Source of the DNA: Amylostereum areolatum
Lineage: Eukaryota > Basidiomycota > Agaricomycetes > Russulales > Stereaceae
Assembly: GCA_012932865.1 (NCBI GenBank)
Contig: SAXG01000159.1
Location: 1 to 33,517 of the forward strand
Direction of reading: 5' to 3'
Length of the DNA: 33,517 bases
The translations under genes were made by a program, and so were the position numbers. Shown piece after piece: positions 7,805-18,207 of the stretch (position 1 is its first letter; the number at the start of each line of letters is the position of its first letter). A model generated the notes under the pieces. It did not search any database. It saw nothing but the letters and a program-made list of their open reading frames with translations, and was not told the DNA's origin.

Positions 7805-8065
7805 CTATTTCTCGAAAGAAGTCACAGCAAAACATTGTTTATTACAGTCGTCTTCAGCGCATAAGTATCTAACATGAGCCCCTTCTCCTCCAAGGGGACG
7901 GCGACAACGCATATTTACCTCCCTAACATAAGTTCCTGCTGCTCCCACCACGGCTCTGGGGACGGCGATGATGTATATTTTTACCTCTCCTGTCTGTAGC
8001 CAGTCGTCAAGCTCCGCGAGTGATGCTTCTTCCTTGGGTAGTGGTTTCTGGTTTGGAAGGTTCAT
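7805..8065 (-). CDS. Hypothetical short ORF or first exon (86 aa)
   Basis: An ATG at 8063-8065 opens an 86-codon minus-strand frame. Residues 1-27 (MNLPNQKPLPKEEASLAELD and on) look like a normal acidic protein start. A GTAAAAAT donor-like site follows GE at residue 27. Downstream of that the sequence contains two diverged copies of a segment encoding YVREVN-like and CRRPLGGEG-like stretches, which is less protein-like. It lies 70 bases downstream of the stop of the next minus-strand gene. It may be a separate small gene, or a first exon of the SUN pseudogene. No family was recognised. Confidence 0.25.
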   Translation of the reverse strand: MNLPNQKPLPKEEASLAELDDWLQTGEVKIYIIAVPRAVVGAAGTYVREVNMRCRRPLGGEGAHVRYLCAEDDCNKQCFAVTSFEK

Positions 8066-8135
8066 ATGAACGTAACGAGCTGCTCGTCTGGAGATGAATA
8101 AGACATTGTAATGCCGTAGGAGGTAAAAGGGAGCC

Positions 8136-10848
8136 TCACAAGTGTAAGGAATCAGATAGTTCCAACGACACCGGTGGCTTCATTCTGAGTTCTGCGCGAC
8201 ATCGAGGAGTGAGTGTTGCAAGCCAATCTTTGTTAGAGAAGTTTCTGGGCAGTTCGGTGACGGGGTTCCCCTTCACCACCTTATCCGACAGTTTACGGAC
8301 TCTGCACCAATTTCCCCTGGCGACCCCTCCGTTTGGGTTGAACTTTGTCGACAAGTGCAGCAGGTCAAGATGCCAAATCCATGCACTTAGCTCTGGTGCC
8401 CGCCAGTCGTCATTAACGATGCGGTAGTGTCTTGTCCCTCCAACATGTTCCGATTTGTTGCCGCTGTGGCCTGCGATACCCATGGCTTGTAGGGCTAGAA
8501 GGAAACACAGGAGCTCGTCGAAATATTCACAAATGTGATGGCGGGTCACAGCCGTCTGCAATAGTATGATGTGGGTACAAAGAAAAAGAACAACACGCCA
8601 AAATAACGTACAGTTACGTGGCGCCCGTGATGTGCATTTTGAATGGCCCTTGCGCTTCTACCCTCTTGTTCCGGAGGCTGCTCCAAGTGAATTTTCTCGT
8701 AATGCTTTTTGATCGTTTTGATGTGCACCAGAAATTTCCCAGCCAGCTTCTTGTGGTCCGTGATGGGGTGCTGACTGTTGTCCACTATGAATTCCGCGAG
8801 GATTTCCGCACAGCGCCGATTCCACGCTGAGGTGGCCGAGCCGTGGACATTGTCCATAAAGCCGTCCAAGGTAGGACCGCCGTTGCCCATCAGAGCATAT
8901 TCTTCAAGCTCCTCTTCAGTCGGAGGCAGTCTAGGGAAGGAGCATTTGGCGCCATTGCGGTCCAGAAGTTCTAACGCCGTTTCACGTATAGTTTCCTGGT
9001 TGACAGGGCTGAGGATACGAAGCGGAAGAGATACACAATCCTCACCTGCAGATTGAGATTCTCGAACGACCTGTGCTTTGTCGCAGTCCTTCCCTCGATG
9101 AAGCCGTGCAAGGTCTTCCGAGGGTTGCGACCCGGACGAACAGCCTTCTTCCAATGTTCCTGCAGCTCATCATCTTGCATGCTCGAGTCAGAGTCGCCAG
9201 AGGGGGAAGCGCCTTTTCGTTTTGTCTGCCCTCGATTCTTCACATAAGTAACTTCGACCCCTGCGCGAAGTTTGTTGATCCTAGAGGCCAACACCGCAAC
9301 ATCCTTCTTTGTTGCATATTCCTGAACGAGTCTGTTAGTGTGCGAAGGTAAAATAATGGAATACAAACTCACGTTGTCACCGTGTTTGCCTCTCTGTACA
9401 TTTGGGAGATCGTCCTCAAACATATCCACGTCCTCGTCAAACCAAGATTCACGATGAGGTCACCTCCCGCACGAATCACCCGAGCAGCGAGAAGGCGCAG
9501 AGAATTGCTGTTGGGAATTTGATTGACGTTGGCGACGACTTGAGCTGCGAAGACGAGCAGGTACGGGCCCGTCATGGCTCCGGTCACATCGACGGCGGCT
9601 GGAGCTGAAAAGACGAGCAGAAACAGGCTGATTGGGGCTAGGATCGCGACGACGACGACGGCTTGCACTACAAGGTTGAGCAGATATGGGCTTGGGAGGA
9701 GAACTTTCGGGGACAGGGACAGTAGCATGCTCGGGAATGATCAGTGCGAGGACGGCAGGCTCGTCGGGAGCGAGCGCAAGGACAGGAGCGGGCTCGAGGG
9801 AGGCAGGCTCGTCGGGAGCAAGTGCCGAGGCAAGCTCTTGGGTTACAGGTTCTACCAGACGACAAAGTGAGAATCAGTGTGAGTATGCTATAGGACGATG
9901 ACGCACCGCGAGACCAGCTTACAGCGTGTTGATCTGCACATCGTGCGACGCGGGCGGAGACGTCAGTTGTAGATGATGACCCGAGTCCAAAGCTGAAATT
10001 CCGGTCAGAGTGCAGGACTCGGTGGAAGGTGATTCTTACTGGTCGGGCGGCTTCGAGGTCCTGTATAAAGTACGAGTTGGTTAGAAGGTACAGATGAACC
10101 GTCCTCTTGGTTGGCGATGTCGAATCGTGACCGTTGTTGTGAACGAAGTGACGACTCAAGGGCAATTTCTCCTTCCGTGAGATATTCCATGAGGTGAGAT
10201 GACGTGGGCGAGAGACCAAGCGGAAGGTCCATCTTGGGGCGGGAACGAGGCTTGACTAGATCCTGTCACTTCTGTCGCATAAGATCTGTGGTATACGGCG
10301 CGTATCACTTTCGGTCCCGGGTTGGCAAATCAGGAGGGCGTCGCTGGGGAAGTTTCATGGTCGGAGACTGGCCGGATTTGGATGTCGAAGGCCCACCATT
10401 CAGCGCGGCGGGACCTGCTGTTGACGGTTCACCCATCACACCTTGCTCAGGGCTCGGATCCAGCGGTGGGAAAAGGACCGAAAGAGGGGCGAACTGGATC
10501 TGGAGAACGGGTCAGCATGGGCTCGGAGAAAACGGCTAGCACGTCACATACGTGCTGTATATTTCCAGTGGGAACGTCCCCAGCTGTCCAACTTGAAGTA
10601 AGTCTACGCCTGTTGACACATCGATCAGGTCATTCAGGGAAAACAGGGGAGACGAAGGGGCGCACCATGGAATACACTTGGCTGGAGTTGGACTCGGCGG
10701 TGAGACCATTGTTTTCTGGTATTTTGAGGGGTTGTCGTTTTCGTCTCCATCCGCTTCAAAAAAAATGAGTGAATAAGAGGATTCTGGGAGGAAGGCGAGA
10801 AGGCATACGACGATCCCTCTGTTTCTGTTTCTTGGGTGGGTCGTCCAT
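8136..10848 (-). CDS. Multi-exon hypothetical protein of a family apparently expanded in basidiomycetes
   Basis: The ATG at 10846-10848 starts MDDPPKKQKQRDR. Exons that splice with GT/AG borders are about 10809-10848, 10548-10752, 10309-10499, 10040-10230, a small one near 9940-10000, 9373-9851, 9046-9321, 8618-8995 and 8136-8555. The fifth to sixth exon joins are not resolved in phase. The middle carries Pro/Ala repeats (two copies around LAPDEPA) and Arg/Ser-rich SARLFSSSRRR-like repeats. The C-terminal half is the conserved part: a helical segment near KFLVHIKTIKKHYEKIH, then WRAPELSAWIWHLDLLHL, RGNWCRVR and LPRNFSNKDWLATL before the stop at 8136. The last segment resembles a hypothetical family I remember as abundant in mushroom genomes; its function is unknown. 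An in-frame TGA at 9460-9462 interrupts the sixth exon, so this copy may be a pseudogene. Confidence 0.6.
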
Positions 10849-10869
10849 ACTATTCACGGAAGTCAAGTG

Positions 10870-10944
10870 GGTGTGTCTTGTGAGGGCGTTTCTTGCGAGG
10901 GCGTGTCTTGCGAGGGTTTGTCTTGCGAGGGTTTGTCTTGTGAG
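10870..10944 (+). repeat. 15 bp tandem repeat, five copies
   Basis: Five units of GG(C/T)GT(G/T)TCTTG(C/T)GAG-type sequence follow each other from 10870 to 10944. They lie just upstream of the minus-strand gene that starts at 10848, in its presumed 5' leader or promoter. Confidence 0.8.
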
Positions 10945-11549
10945 TCTTTCCTTTGTATTTGGTTCAGCAAAAGGAGGGCCATAGCACGCACAGCTATTTG
11001 CATACCTTGCTATTGTGCCCAAAGAAGAATAGTATGCCTTGTTTGTACATGCGGCGCTAGACCTACGCGACACGACACAACACGAGGCAACACGAGGCGG
11101 AAGCGAAAGGAGGCGACACATCAGCATGCCACCTCGTCGTGAATTTGTGGCCGCGGAAGGTAAACAGGGAGAAAGAAGATGGCGAGGGGATAGAGAATGG
11201 TAGGTGTCGAAGAAGAATTCAGGACACACGCGGACCCACAGCTTGAGTCTTGTTTGGTTTCCCAGACTCTCAGTTTGGTCGTCGCGTGCATCTGCTGAGT
11301 CATATTGCTTGACAAACGATAAGGTTGGATTGAAGTAGATCTACACGTGGTATACATGAAATGAGATGCAACTAGGAGAAGTTATCCTCGAGATGAGACC
11401 AAACGTTCATGATGTACAAGGACAAGAGAACTACAGCGATGGTTATGTATTGTATGTACCGCATACGAGGGGTCTGTATGGGAACAAGTCGATTCAGTAT
11501 AGCCCGCGCGGGGGATGAGATCAAGGGGGGGATCCCCGCGCGCAGTGCC
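10945..11549. other. Intergenic region between two minus-strand genes
   Basis: About 600 bases between the start of one minus-strand gene and the stop of the next. It contains only short low-quality open frames and no recognisable feature beyond the neighbouring 15 bp repeat; it presumably holds the 3' end of one gene and the promoter of the other. Confidence 0.4.
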
Positions 11550-12986
11550 TCAAGCACTTCCTGTAGGCCTGATGGTAATGACTCGGAGGGGAAAAGGAAT
11601 AGCCGTGAGGTAAAGGTCATGGATACCTCTGATTTGGGGAACAACGGGGAAGGAAGGTCTGGGGATGACTTCGGAGGGGTTGTAGAAGCTGACAAGGCCG
11701 AAGAAGTGGCCGGGAGAGGAGGCGGTAAGGGGTGAGAGGGCAATGACGGAGAAAGGCGGGAAGACAAGAGCGGAGGGGGAGGAGGAGGAGGAGGAGGGGG
11801 GAGGGGGAGGGGGAGAAGCCGGGGACGGGAACTGAGCCGGGGATGGGGACGGGAACGGGAATGGGAACGGGGACTGAGCCGGTGACGGGGACGGAGACTG
11901 AGACGGGGATGGGGACGGAGGGTGGGCCTGGGACAGAGATAGGGGTGCTGGGGATGACAGCAGAAGGCAATGTCCGAATGTTGGTTCTGAAGGGGAGGAA
12001 GGAGGACTTGATGACGACGGTAATGCAGGAGGAGAACACCACACCGGGAGGGGCGGGTCGATATGGAATCGTACACGAGATCGACATGTGTCGTCTGGAC
12101 CGCCGTTAGCATTGTAATGTGAAAAGAGTGGATGGCCGACTGACCGGCGAGAACGTCATCAACCCTCAGCGCTTGCTGGGACGATGTAAGCTCAAGTCTT
12201 TGAAATTCTGCCGCCAGAGTACACGCGTCCGAGTCCAGAGAAGGCGATACAGAACAAGGCATAGAGATTTGCTCAATTTGTTCATGTAGCTCTTGGAGAG
12301 TGTTGGAGACAAACTTCTCCCACTCCTCACGGGCTTCCGCCTCGTTATCTACATAAAATCAACGTTAGACTGACAGAACATTGAGTCCTCAAGGTAGAAG
12401 CACGCACCGGGATTCACGCCGTCGCAAAAGAAGCAAAAGTGGTGCTTTAACTTATTTTCTACTTGTTGCACGTCTTCTGAGAGTGTTGATACTCTTGAGA
12501 ACAAGACATCCTGATGAGCTCGTCATGAGCTCTGGGTAGGTGGTGGAAGAGGAACGTGCAAACACACTGTGATCTCACGGCATCGGGTAATTTGGGTCTG
12601 CAAGTCCTTGATAAGCTGCTCGTGCTGGTGGACAGACGGACGAAGTTCTTCGGCCAACATTTCATGATCTTGCTGAGCTCTCAATAGGTTAGTCTCAATG
12701 CCTTAAATGTCAGACCAATGCTTGCTGCAAACTAAATTGAAGTTAGGACTCGTCAAACATGATCAGTGGCTCGGGCACGTACTTCCTCTGACCGTAGCGT
12801 CCATCATGTCCCGTGTCACAAATTCCGCCCCATGTAGTGCGGAGACGACCAGGTGCATGTCTGGGTTAGAGGCGTCAGATGATGGATCTGGCATAGCGGC
12901 CAATGCTTGAAATACGTACCTTCTGCCGAGATTGGGGAATTACGACCTGTGTCCAGCTCTTCAACGAGCTCTTCACTCTCCGCCAT
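11550..12986 (-). CDS. Hypothetical coiled-coil and Pro/Ser-rich protein
   Basis: The start is the ATG at 12984-12986 (MAESEELVEELDTG); an in-frame ATG seven codons earlier is also possible. Exons read are 12920-12986, one ending near 12790 and beginning at 12860, one near 12545-12672, one from about 12408 to 12510, 12145-12348 and 11550-12094, with GT/AG borders. The middle is helical and charged: QQDHEMLAEELRPSVHQHEQ, LSEDVQQVENKLKHHFCFFC, then EEWEKFVSNTLQELHEQIEQ. The last exon is dominated by SPSPSPSQ and PFPFPFP repeats and ends in a normal-looking tail, ATAIPFPLRVITIRPTGSA-like, at 11550. No domain was recognised. One internal splice join, around 12500-12540, could not be fixed by eye. 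It is divergent from the plus-strand gene starting at 13251. Confidence 0.5.
11759..11935 (+). repeat. G-rich imperfect repeat (SPSP-coding on the minus strand)
   Basis: The plus strand is almost free of C runs and carries GGAGG tracts followed by imperfect GGGGACGGGAAC-type 6 and 12 bp repeats. On the minus strand these encode the Ser/Pro repeats of the last exon of the gene at 11550-12986. The closely spaced G runs could form G-quadruplexes. Confidence 0.7.
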
Positions 12987-13250
12987 ATTGCTTCTGTGCT
13001 GAGGCAAGATGATAGCGAAACATGCGCAGGGAAATGGGCAAAATATAAGGATGGGGGTTCAATGGAGGTTGTTGGACTGGTGATGGGCGAGATAAAAGAC
13101 GGTTGGGAAAGGAACAAAGAACAAAGGGCATTCACCAATGGTGGCTAAGATCCAAAAACGGAACAAGACTCATCAATTTTCAACGTAAAACGGGAGCAAG
13201 ATATTGCTGCATAAAATAGCTGTTCACCTGGAAGTCCTCCACGACATCTC
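12987..13250. promoter_or_regulatory. Putative bidirectional promoter region
   Basis: The 264 bases between two divergent gene starts contain AT-rich motifs such as AATATAAGG near 13041 and CATAAAATAG near 13210. No factor site was identified; the promoter role is inferred from gene layout only. Confidence 0.35.
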
Positions 13251-14170
13251 ATGGATGAACGCTCAAGATGGGTATGGACGGCGGGCGCTCCCATCTACAA
13301 GCACAACACGACAATCGTTCAGCTTCCGGACACCGAGGATTGCCACAGTAAACGAAAGGCCGTCAAACCTATGCTTGCAGAAGTATTCAGCTTCACAGAG
13401 GGGCGGAATGCTGCAGTGTTGGAGGATGTGAAGGTGTCGGAGGATGTGAAAGTGAGTACTCGCGATTCAGGTCGCGGAACGTGGAGCGATGAGCTTACAT
13501 GATTTTAGCCCACAATTGTCTTACTGGTAACGCTGCCGACGACTTCTACGTCAAGTCTCGACGGAGTCAGTGGTCATAATCAGCAACCAAACTCACAGGA
13601 CGTTGAGGTGAGTTCATCACGAGTTTCGCCCGCTGCCCAATCCCAATCCCTTGACTTGCAGGTCAACAAGGCCATCGCCGAGACTGGTGTAGACGTCCGA
13701 CGTGATACGCACCTTTTGCAGAAAGCCTCCAGTACCCGTCGACTTCGTTTCTCTCGTGTCGAAGAGCCCAGCAAAACAACTTCCCGTCGTCCGTCACCCT
13801 CGCCAGCCTCAGGTTTGCAGCCAATTGTGGCAGCCGATCAAAGTGAACTACCTTGTCTCCAATCTGCGCAGGTAAACAGTCAGTCATGCTTTGCGTATAC
13901 TTATATTTACCAATAATGTCTGCTATTCTTTGCAGGGCCTGTTACTGGAGAAAAATAGCAAGGTTTTCAAGGACACATCCCACTCGACTGTCTGGATAGA
14001 CATTCGTGGCTTGGCATCACTGTCATCACCACCCGTCCTTCATAGCTCGCTCGACCTTCGTGTTGGGGACTTGATAATCCACACGTATCACTCCGTATCC
14101 ACGGGCAGCGATGTAGTTCAAGTATGGGTCTTAATTCCACACGCGCACTCGACCTCGCTGGTCTGGAAGC
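13251..14170 (+). CDS. Hypothetical four-exon gene, 3' end uncertain
   Basis: Four exons join in phase 0: 13251-13451, 13509-13607, 13662-13871 and 13936 to about 14170. The introns are 54-64 bases with GTGAGT/TTTTAG, GTGAGT/TTGCAG and GTAAAC/TTGCAG borders, which supports a real gene. The protein starts MDERSRWVWTAG, includes DVKVSEDVK, a Ser/Arg stretch (KASSTRRLRFSRVEEPSK, then SRRPSPSPAS), and a last segment TVWIDIRGLASL followed by LDLRVGDLIIHTYHSV. No domain was recognised. The last exon stays open to 14382, but beyond about 14170 the sequence turns into GTTGGGGTGTT direct repeats and looks foreign. It could be the displaced N-terminus of the truncated SNF2 gene downstream; that is a guess. 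Confidence 0.45.
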
Positions 14171-14399
14171 AGGTACATCAGCAATATCACACTTTTTGTT
14201 GGGGTGTTGCCGACGGTTTTGGCTTTGTTGCCGGTGTTGGGGTGTTGATGGCAGTTGTCAGGCCCGGCCGAGTTTGGCAAACCCGGCAACTCCCCGCAAT
14301 TCCGGGGCAATTCATCAATCACACTTCCCGGCATCAAATTGTGATCAGAAGGGATATTGAGCCAGCCCTAAACTGTGTTTGACCGTGAGACTTTCTCCT
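14171..14399. other. Spacer with GTTGGGGTGTT direct repeats
   Basis: The motif GTTGGGGTGTTG occurs near 14200 and 14238, and again near 15380-15400 on the far side of the low-complexity block. These direct repeats may mark the edges of an inserted sequence. No transposon ends were proved. Confidence 0.3.
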
Positions 14400-15120
14400 T
14401 TCTCATATTTCCCTGCCACAACGTGTCTTACCTTCCTTCACCACTACCGTCATCACCACCGTCTGCCTCACCGTCGTCACCACTGTCCGCCTCGCCGTCG
14501 CCACCATTGTCCGCCTCGCCGCCTCGTCATTGCCCCCCTTGCCGCCTCGTCATTGCCCCCCTCGCCTCCCCGTCATTGCCCCCCTCGCTGCCCTGTCATC
14601 GCTGCCATCGCCACCTTATCACCGCCACCGCCGCCATTGTGTCACCGCCGCTGTCGCCATTGTGTCACCGCCGCCATGCTACCCTCGTACCCTTTGCCGC
14701 TTCGTCACCGCCACCCTTGCCGCTTCGTCACCGCCGCCCTTGCCGCCCCATCCCCGCCGCGCTCGCCACATCATCACTCCCGCGCTCGCCGCCTCGTCAC
14801 TCCCGTGCTTGCCACCTCATCACTCCCGCGCTCGCTACCTCATCACCGCTGCCGTCTCCCTCGTCACCGCCACCGTCGCGGCCTCGTCACTTCCGCCATC
14901 GTCACCCCTGCTGTCGCCTCCTTGTCACTCTTGCCGTCGCCACCGCCATCGCCACCCTCGTCACCACTGCCCTGCCACCCTCATCACTAGTGCCGTCGGC
15001 GCCTCGTCACGCCCGCTGTCACTCGTCACGCCCGCTATCACTCGTCACGCCCGCTGTTGCTGCCTTGTCACCCCTACTATTGTCACCCCTGCTGTTGCCG
15101 CCTCGTCACCCTGGTGACCG
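14400..15120 (+). repeat. C/T-rich low-complexity block of CGTCAC-type repeats
   Basis: About 720 bases consist of imperfect CGTCACCGCC, CTCGTCATTGCCCCC and related units. The plus strand is very poor in G runs and A. Long open frames occur in all three plus frames with Ser/Pro/His/Arg-rich composition, so they are treated as by-products and not as genes. Confidence 0.8.
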
Positions 15121-15475
15121 TTACATAGTCTTTTCATTATCTATATCATACTTTTCCTTCTCTACTTTGTGTAGCTTATGTAGTATGTACCACTGATTGA
15201 TAATGATATTGATTTACCCATTAAAATGGTTGGATATGAGCAATATAAATTAAATAGAAGTATTGAAATGTGTTGTTGTCATGTACTTGAGCCTAAGTTG
15301 CACCCAAATGTATGGTGAATTGGACACTAGTTGGCTCAACTCTGTCACAGTTGTCCAACCAGACATGGCCTGGGGGACTGTTGGGGTGTTGGGGTGTTTT
15401 GTGAGTTTTTGCGAGTTGTGAGTGTTGGACAACTCCAAAACAAGCTCAAACAAGCCCAAACGTAATGTGTTAAAT
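15121..15475. other. AT-rich spacer
   Basis: The base composition changes abruptly to AT-rich. It holds a short inverted repeat (GAGTTGT...ACAACTC near 15411-15437) and GTTGGGGTGTT repeats. It ends where helicase coding sequence begins in mid-protein. No gene was seen. Confidence 0.4.
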
Positions 15476-17402
15476 TGCTGATGGTGTTCGCAAGCACGTC
15501 GCAGGTAACCACATGAAAAGTACGTTCATAGGTTGTTGACGAAAGTGTCTTGTATTGAACAGGGAACGTTTGGTTCTCTCCAGACCCTCATGTTTTCAAA
15601 ACAACCGACATTGTTATAACAACGTATGAGGTTCTCGTGTCTGAGCACGTGGCGCAAAAGGCACTGTATCAGACGTCATGGAAGAGGGTAGTCCTTGGTA
15701 TGCATTCCTATGTCCCTTTTAGTTCCTAACCTACTCACTCTCCGTCACAGATGAAGCCCACAGGATCAGAACGCACACGACGAAGGCCGCTGTAGCGTGT
15801 TGCGCGCTCGATGCTTCTCATTGTTAGTGTGTTACTGGAACTCCACTGTATGTTTCATCTTCCAAAGCCACAATGAGAAACTGACGAAAGGGCAGTCATA
15901 ACGATGTCGACAAGCTGTATTCCTACTTCAAATTCTTACAAATCGCGCCGCTGAACAAGCTTTCGGTGTTTCAGGAGGAGGTCGGAAAACTGCTTCAGAG
16001 AAACGATCAAGTTGCTTTGACTCGCCTGCATGTACGCTGTTGCGTTATCTCTCTTATGTTGCTTCTGATCACTTTCCAAGGTTATATTGTGCCAAATCAT
16101 GCTAAGACGTGGCAAGAATGCCATCACGCTTCCTGCTCGTTACATCCGGCTCATTCTTTGCGATTTCAATATGCAAGAACAAGACTTCTACCTTACACTC
16201 GAAAGGAAACTAAGTGGATACGTCAGCGCATCTCTTTCCGGAGATACGTTGGAGGTACCTTCTGTTCTTACCACCATTTTATGACTCCGTCAAGGTTCGG
16301 CGTCACTTATTAGCTCTGGAGCTCGTAGCTAACCCTTTCCTCCAAGCGTGCTGCCACCGCTCCCTCGCGACCGCGAATGCCATCCCAGTGGACAACAACC
16401 TCGAAACCGACTACTTCAAATCTAGGTATGACACCACACACCCCGTCACACGGCAGGGCACTAATTTTCCTATACGTACAGCGAAGAAGAGACCAAAGTG
16501 TTCCAAGCCATCGCCCGACGCCATGCTGCTCGTGTGACTCAGATGTTTGAACCAGGCCGTCTTCACGAAGCTATTGACCAAGATATGGCGGAGTGGATTC
16601 GACGCTGCCGTCCGTCCGAGGACGAACAGGGGCCGCTCGGGCTTTCAACTAAGCTTTGTAAGGTACTTGAGCTCATGCACGAGATTCGCGCTCGTCCACA
16701 GGTCGAGAAGACCATCATTTTTATGCAATTCATTCCTATGCTCACCTTCCTCGAGGAATGCCTTTCCGCGGAAGGAATCCAATGTGTTCGCTGTGAGTCC
16801 TGCGCGGCGATGGTGTGTTCCTCATTAACACCATTATTCATGTCGCAGACGACGGTACTATGTCCAAGAAGGCACGTGATACGAGTCTGAAACAGCTTCG
16901 CGAAGACCCCCAAATCACTTGCATATTGATTTCTTTCAAGGCTGGGGGAGTTGGTGAGCATCTGAAGCTCTGGCAGGCAACCTTCTTGATGACATCGTAT
17001 CTGTACTAGGGCTTAACTTAACAGAGTGTAACAACATCATTCTTACTGACCTATGGTGGAACCCGGTGATGGAGGTTTGTTGCAGTGAATCCGAAATGCG
17101 TGTAGAGACTCACAGACATGCCATCAGGACCAAGCCATTGATCGTGCTTATCGCGTTGGACAAGTCCGAGAAGTCAATGTATATAAGCTTGTTGTTTGGC
17201 ACACGATTGAGGAGAGGATCCTTCAGGTAGGTCTTGTCAAAACTCTAGATCCGTTTCTAACCTAAGGGCCCTCATTCAGCTGCAGGTGCGCAAGCGTGGC
17301 ATGGCTAATGATGCCCTTAATGGCGATGGGAATCAAAGCACTAGTTTGTCGAGACAAGATGTGTTGGAATTATTTGGTCTCATATCTAGTAAAGAGGTGT
17401 GA
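15476..17402 (+). pseudogene. SNF2-family helicase, copy 1: 5'-truncated, with stops
   Basis: Eleven exons can be followed: 15476-15504, 15563-15697, 15751-15847, 15896-16031, 16081-16294, 16347-16425, 16482-16792, 16849-16953, 17010-17074, 17128-17226 and 17280-17402. Motif II reads VVL-DEAHRI across an intron, then [56 protein letters not shown] and motif VI DQAIDRAYRVGQ. The end is SRQDVLELFGLI. It resembles the RAD16/ULS1-like DNA translocases, but no RING finger is seen. The whole N-terminal part with the Walker A motif is missing. A TAG at 15835-15837 replaces the expected Trp of RWCVTGTP, and a TGA at 16282-16284 replaces an Arg of ILRLRQ. The other exons are in frame. Confidence 0.85.
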
Positions 17403-18207
17403 CATCTGCAGTATGATCGAGCTCGTTGTTATTCATCTTCTATTTACAACGAAATAAATCGTCTTGCTCAGTGCTGTGGCCGTGCGGACGGAAGAGTTAG
17501 AAAAAGACGTCCTTCTCTTCCGCGGTGGTTTCCCTTTGCATACCTGCCAGCTCGCTTTAGCACGTGTTGGACTCCGAGTTGGAAATTACAAGGCACTTAC
17601 CACGTCTTCCTGCTGTTGATTTTTCTGTTTGCATGGTGGTCCATCATGCGCATGATGGTATGATGTTTCCGCGATCCGACCAAACCTCAGTCTGACAGTC
17701 CCCTTTCTGTTCACACAAGTAGATTCTCCGCCAATGCTGCAAATCCAGGGGACTTTGTTCTCCAAGGAATCCGAGCTTACCCACGAATGGCATAATGCGG
17801 GATTCCAAGATCGCGCAGTGGGGCTGCACAAGGGCTGCAAATGTACCCTGACCTTAAGCTGCACCTTTATCGATCCGCGTGCCCATTCGGTAGACCGGGG
17901 GTTTCTTGAACCACGTCTCCCCACTGTCTCCCCACTTGCACCGCCTTCCTTGCTGCCTCCCTTTGTTTCTTCCCTCGTCGTCCCACTGGTCGCAGTCCAA
18001 GCTTGAAATCCGTCGGCCACCCTTGTATGTCGAAGTACTCCGCGCTCCCCAGTCGGCTTTCTCACAATTTTGTAGGCTATTCAACATCCACGGCCACGCC
18101 AAATTGAACACCAGCCTTTCACACTCTCACCGCGATTTAGGTCGGTTTCTTACAGTGTCGTCTAGTACCCTTTTCATGACTCAGTCAAAACTAGGTATCT
18201 CTATCTC
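17403..18207. other. Intergenic region between SNF2 copy 1 and the transposase
   Basis: About 800 bases without a recognised gene. Open frames of 90 codons (plus, 17734-18006) and 159 codons (minus, 17586-18065) exist, but neither looks like a known family and they overlap each other. The 5' end of the DNA transposon should lie here; no clear CACTA terminal repeat was found by eye. Confidence 0.4.

Noticed and set aside
11372..12262. A 296-codon minus-strand frame
   Set aside because: It reads through probable introns; the alternative frame joined by GT/AG introns gives a coherent coiled-coil protein ending at 11550.
14375..15196. Three overlapping plus-strand ORFs of 195-273 codons rich in Ser, Pro, His and Arg
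   Set aside because: All three frames are open through the same CGTCAC low-complexity block, which shows composition and not coding.
15411..15440. Hairpin GAGTTGT...ACAACTC as a Helitron 3' end
   Set aside because: No CTRR terminus follows at the right distance and no Rep/helicase of Helitron type was seen; the SNF2 genes are a different helicase family.
17586..18065. 159-codon minus-strand ORF and an overlapping 90-codon plus-strand ORF
   Set aside because: They overlap each other, match no family I know and have no splice support.
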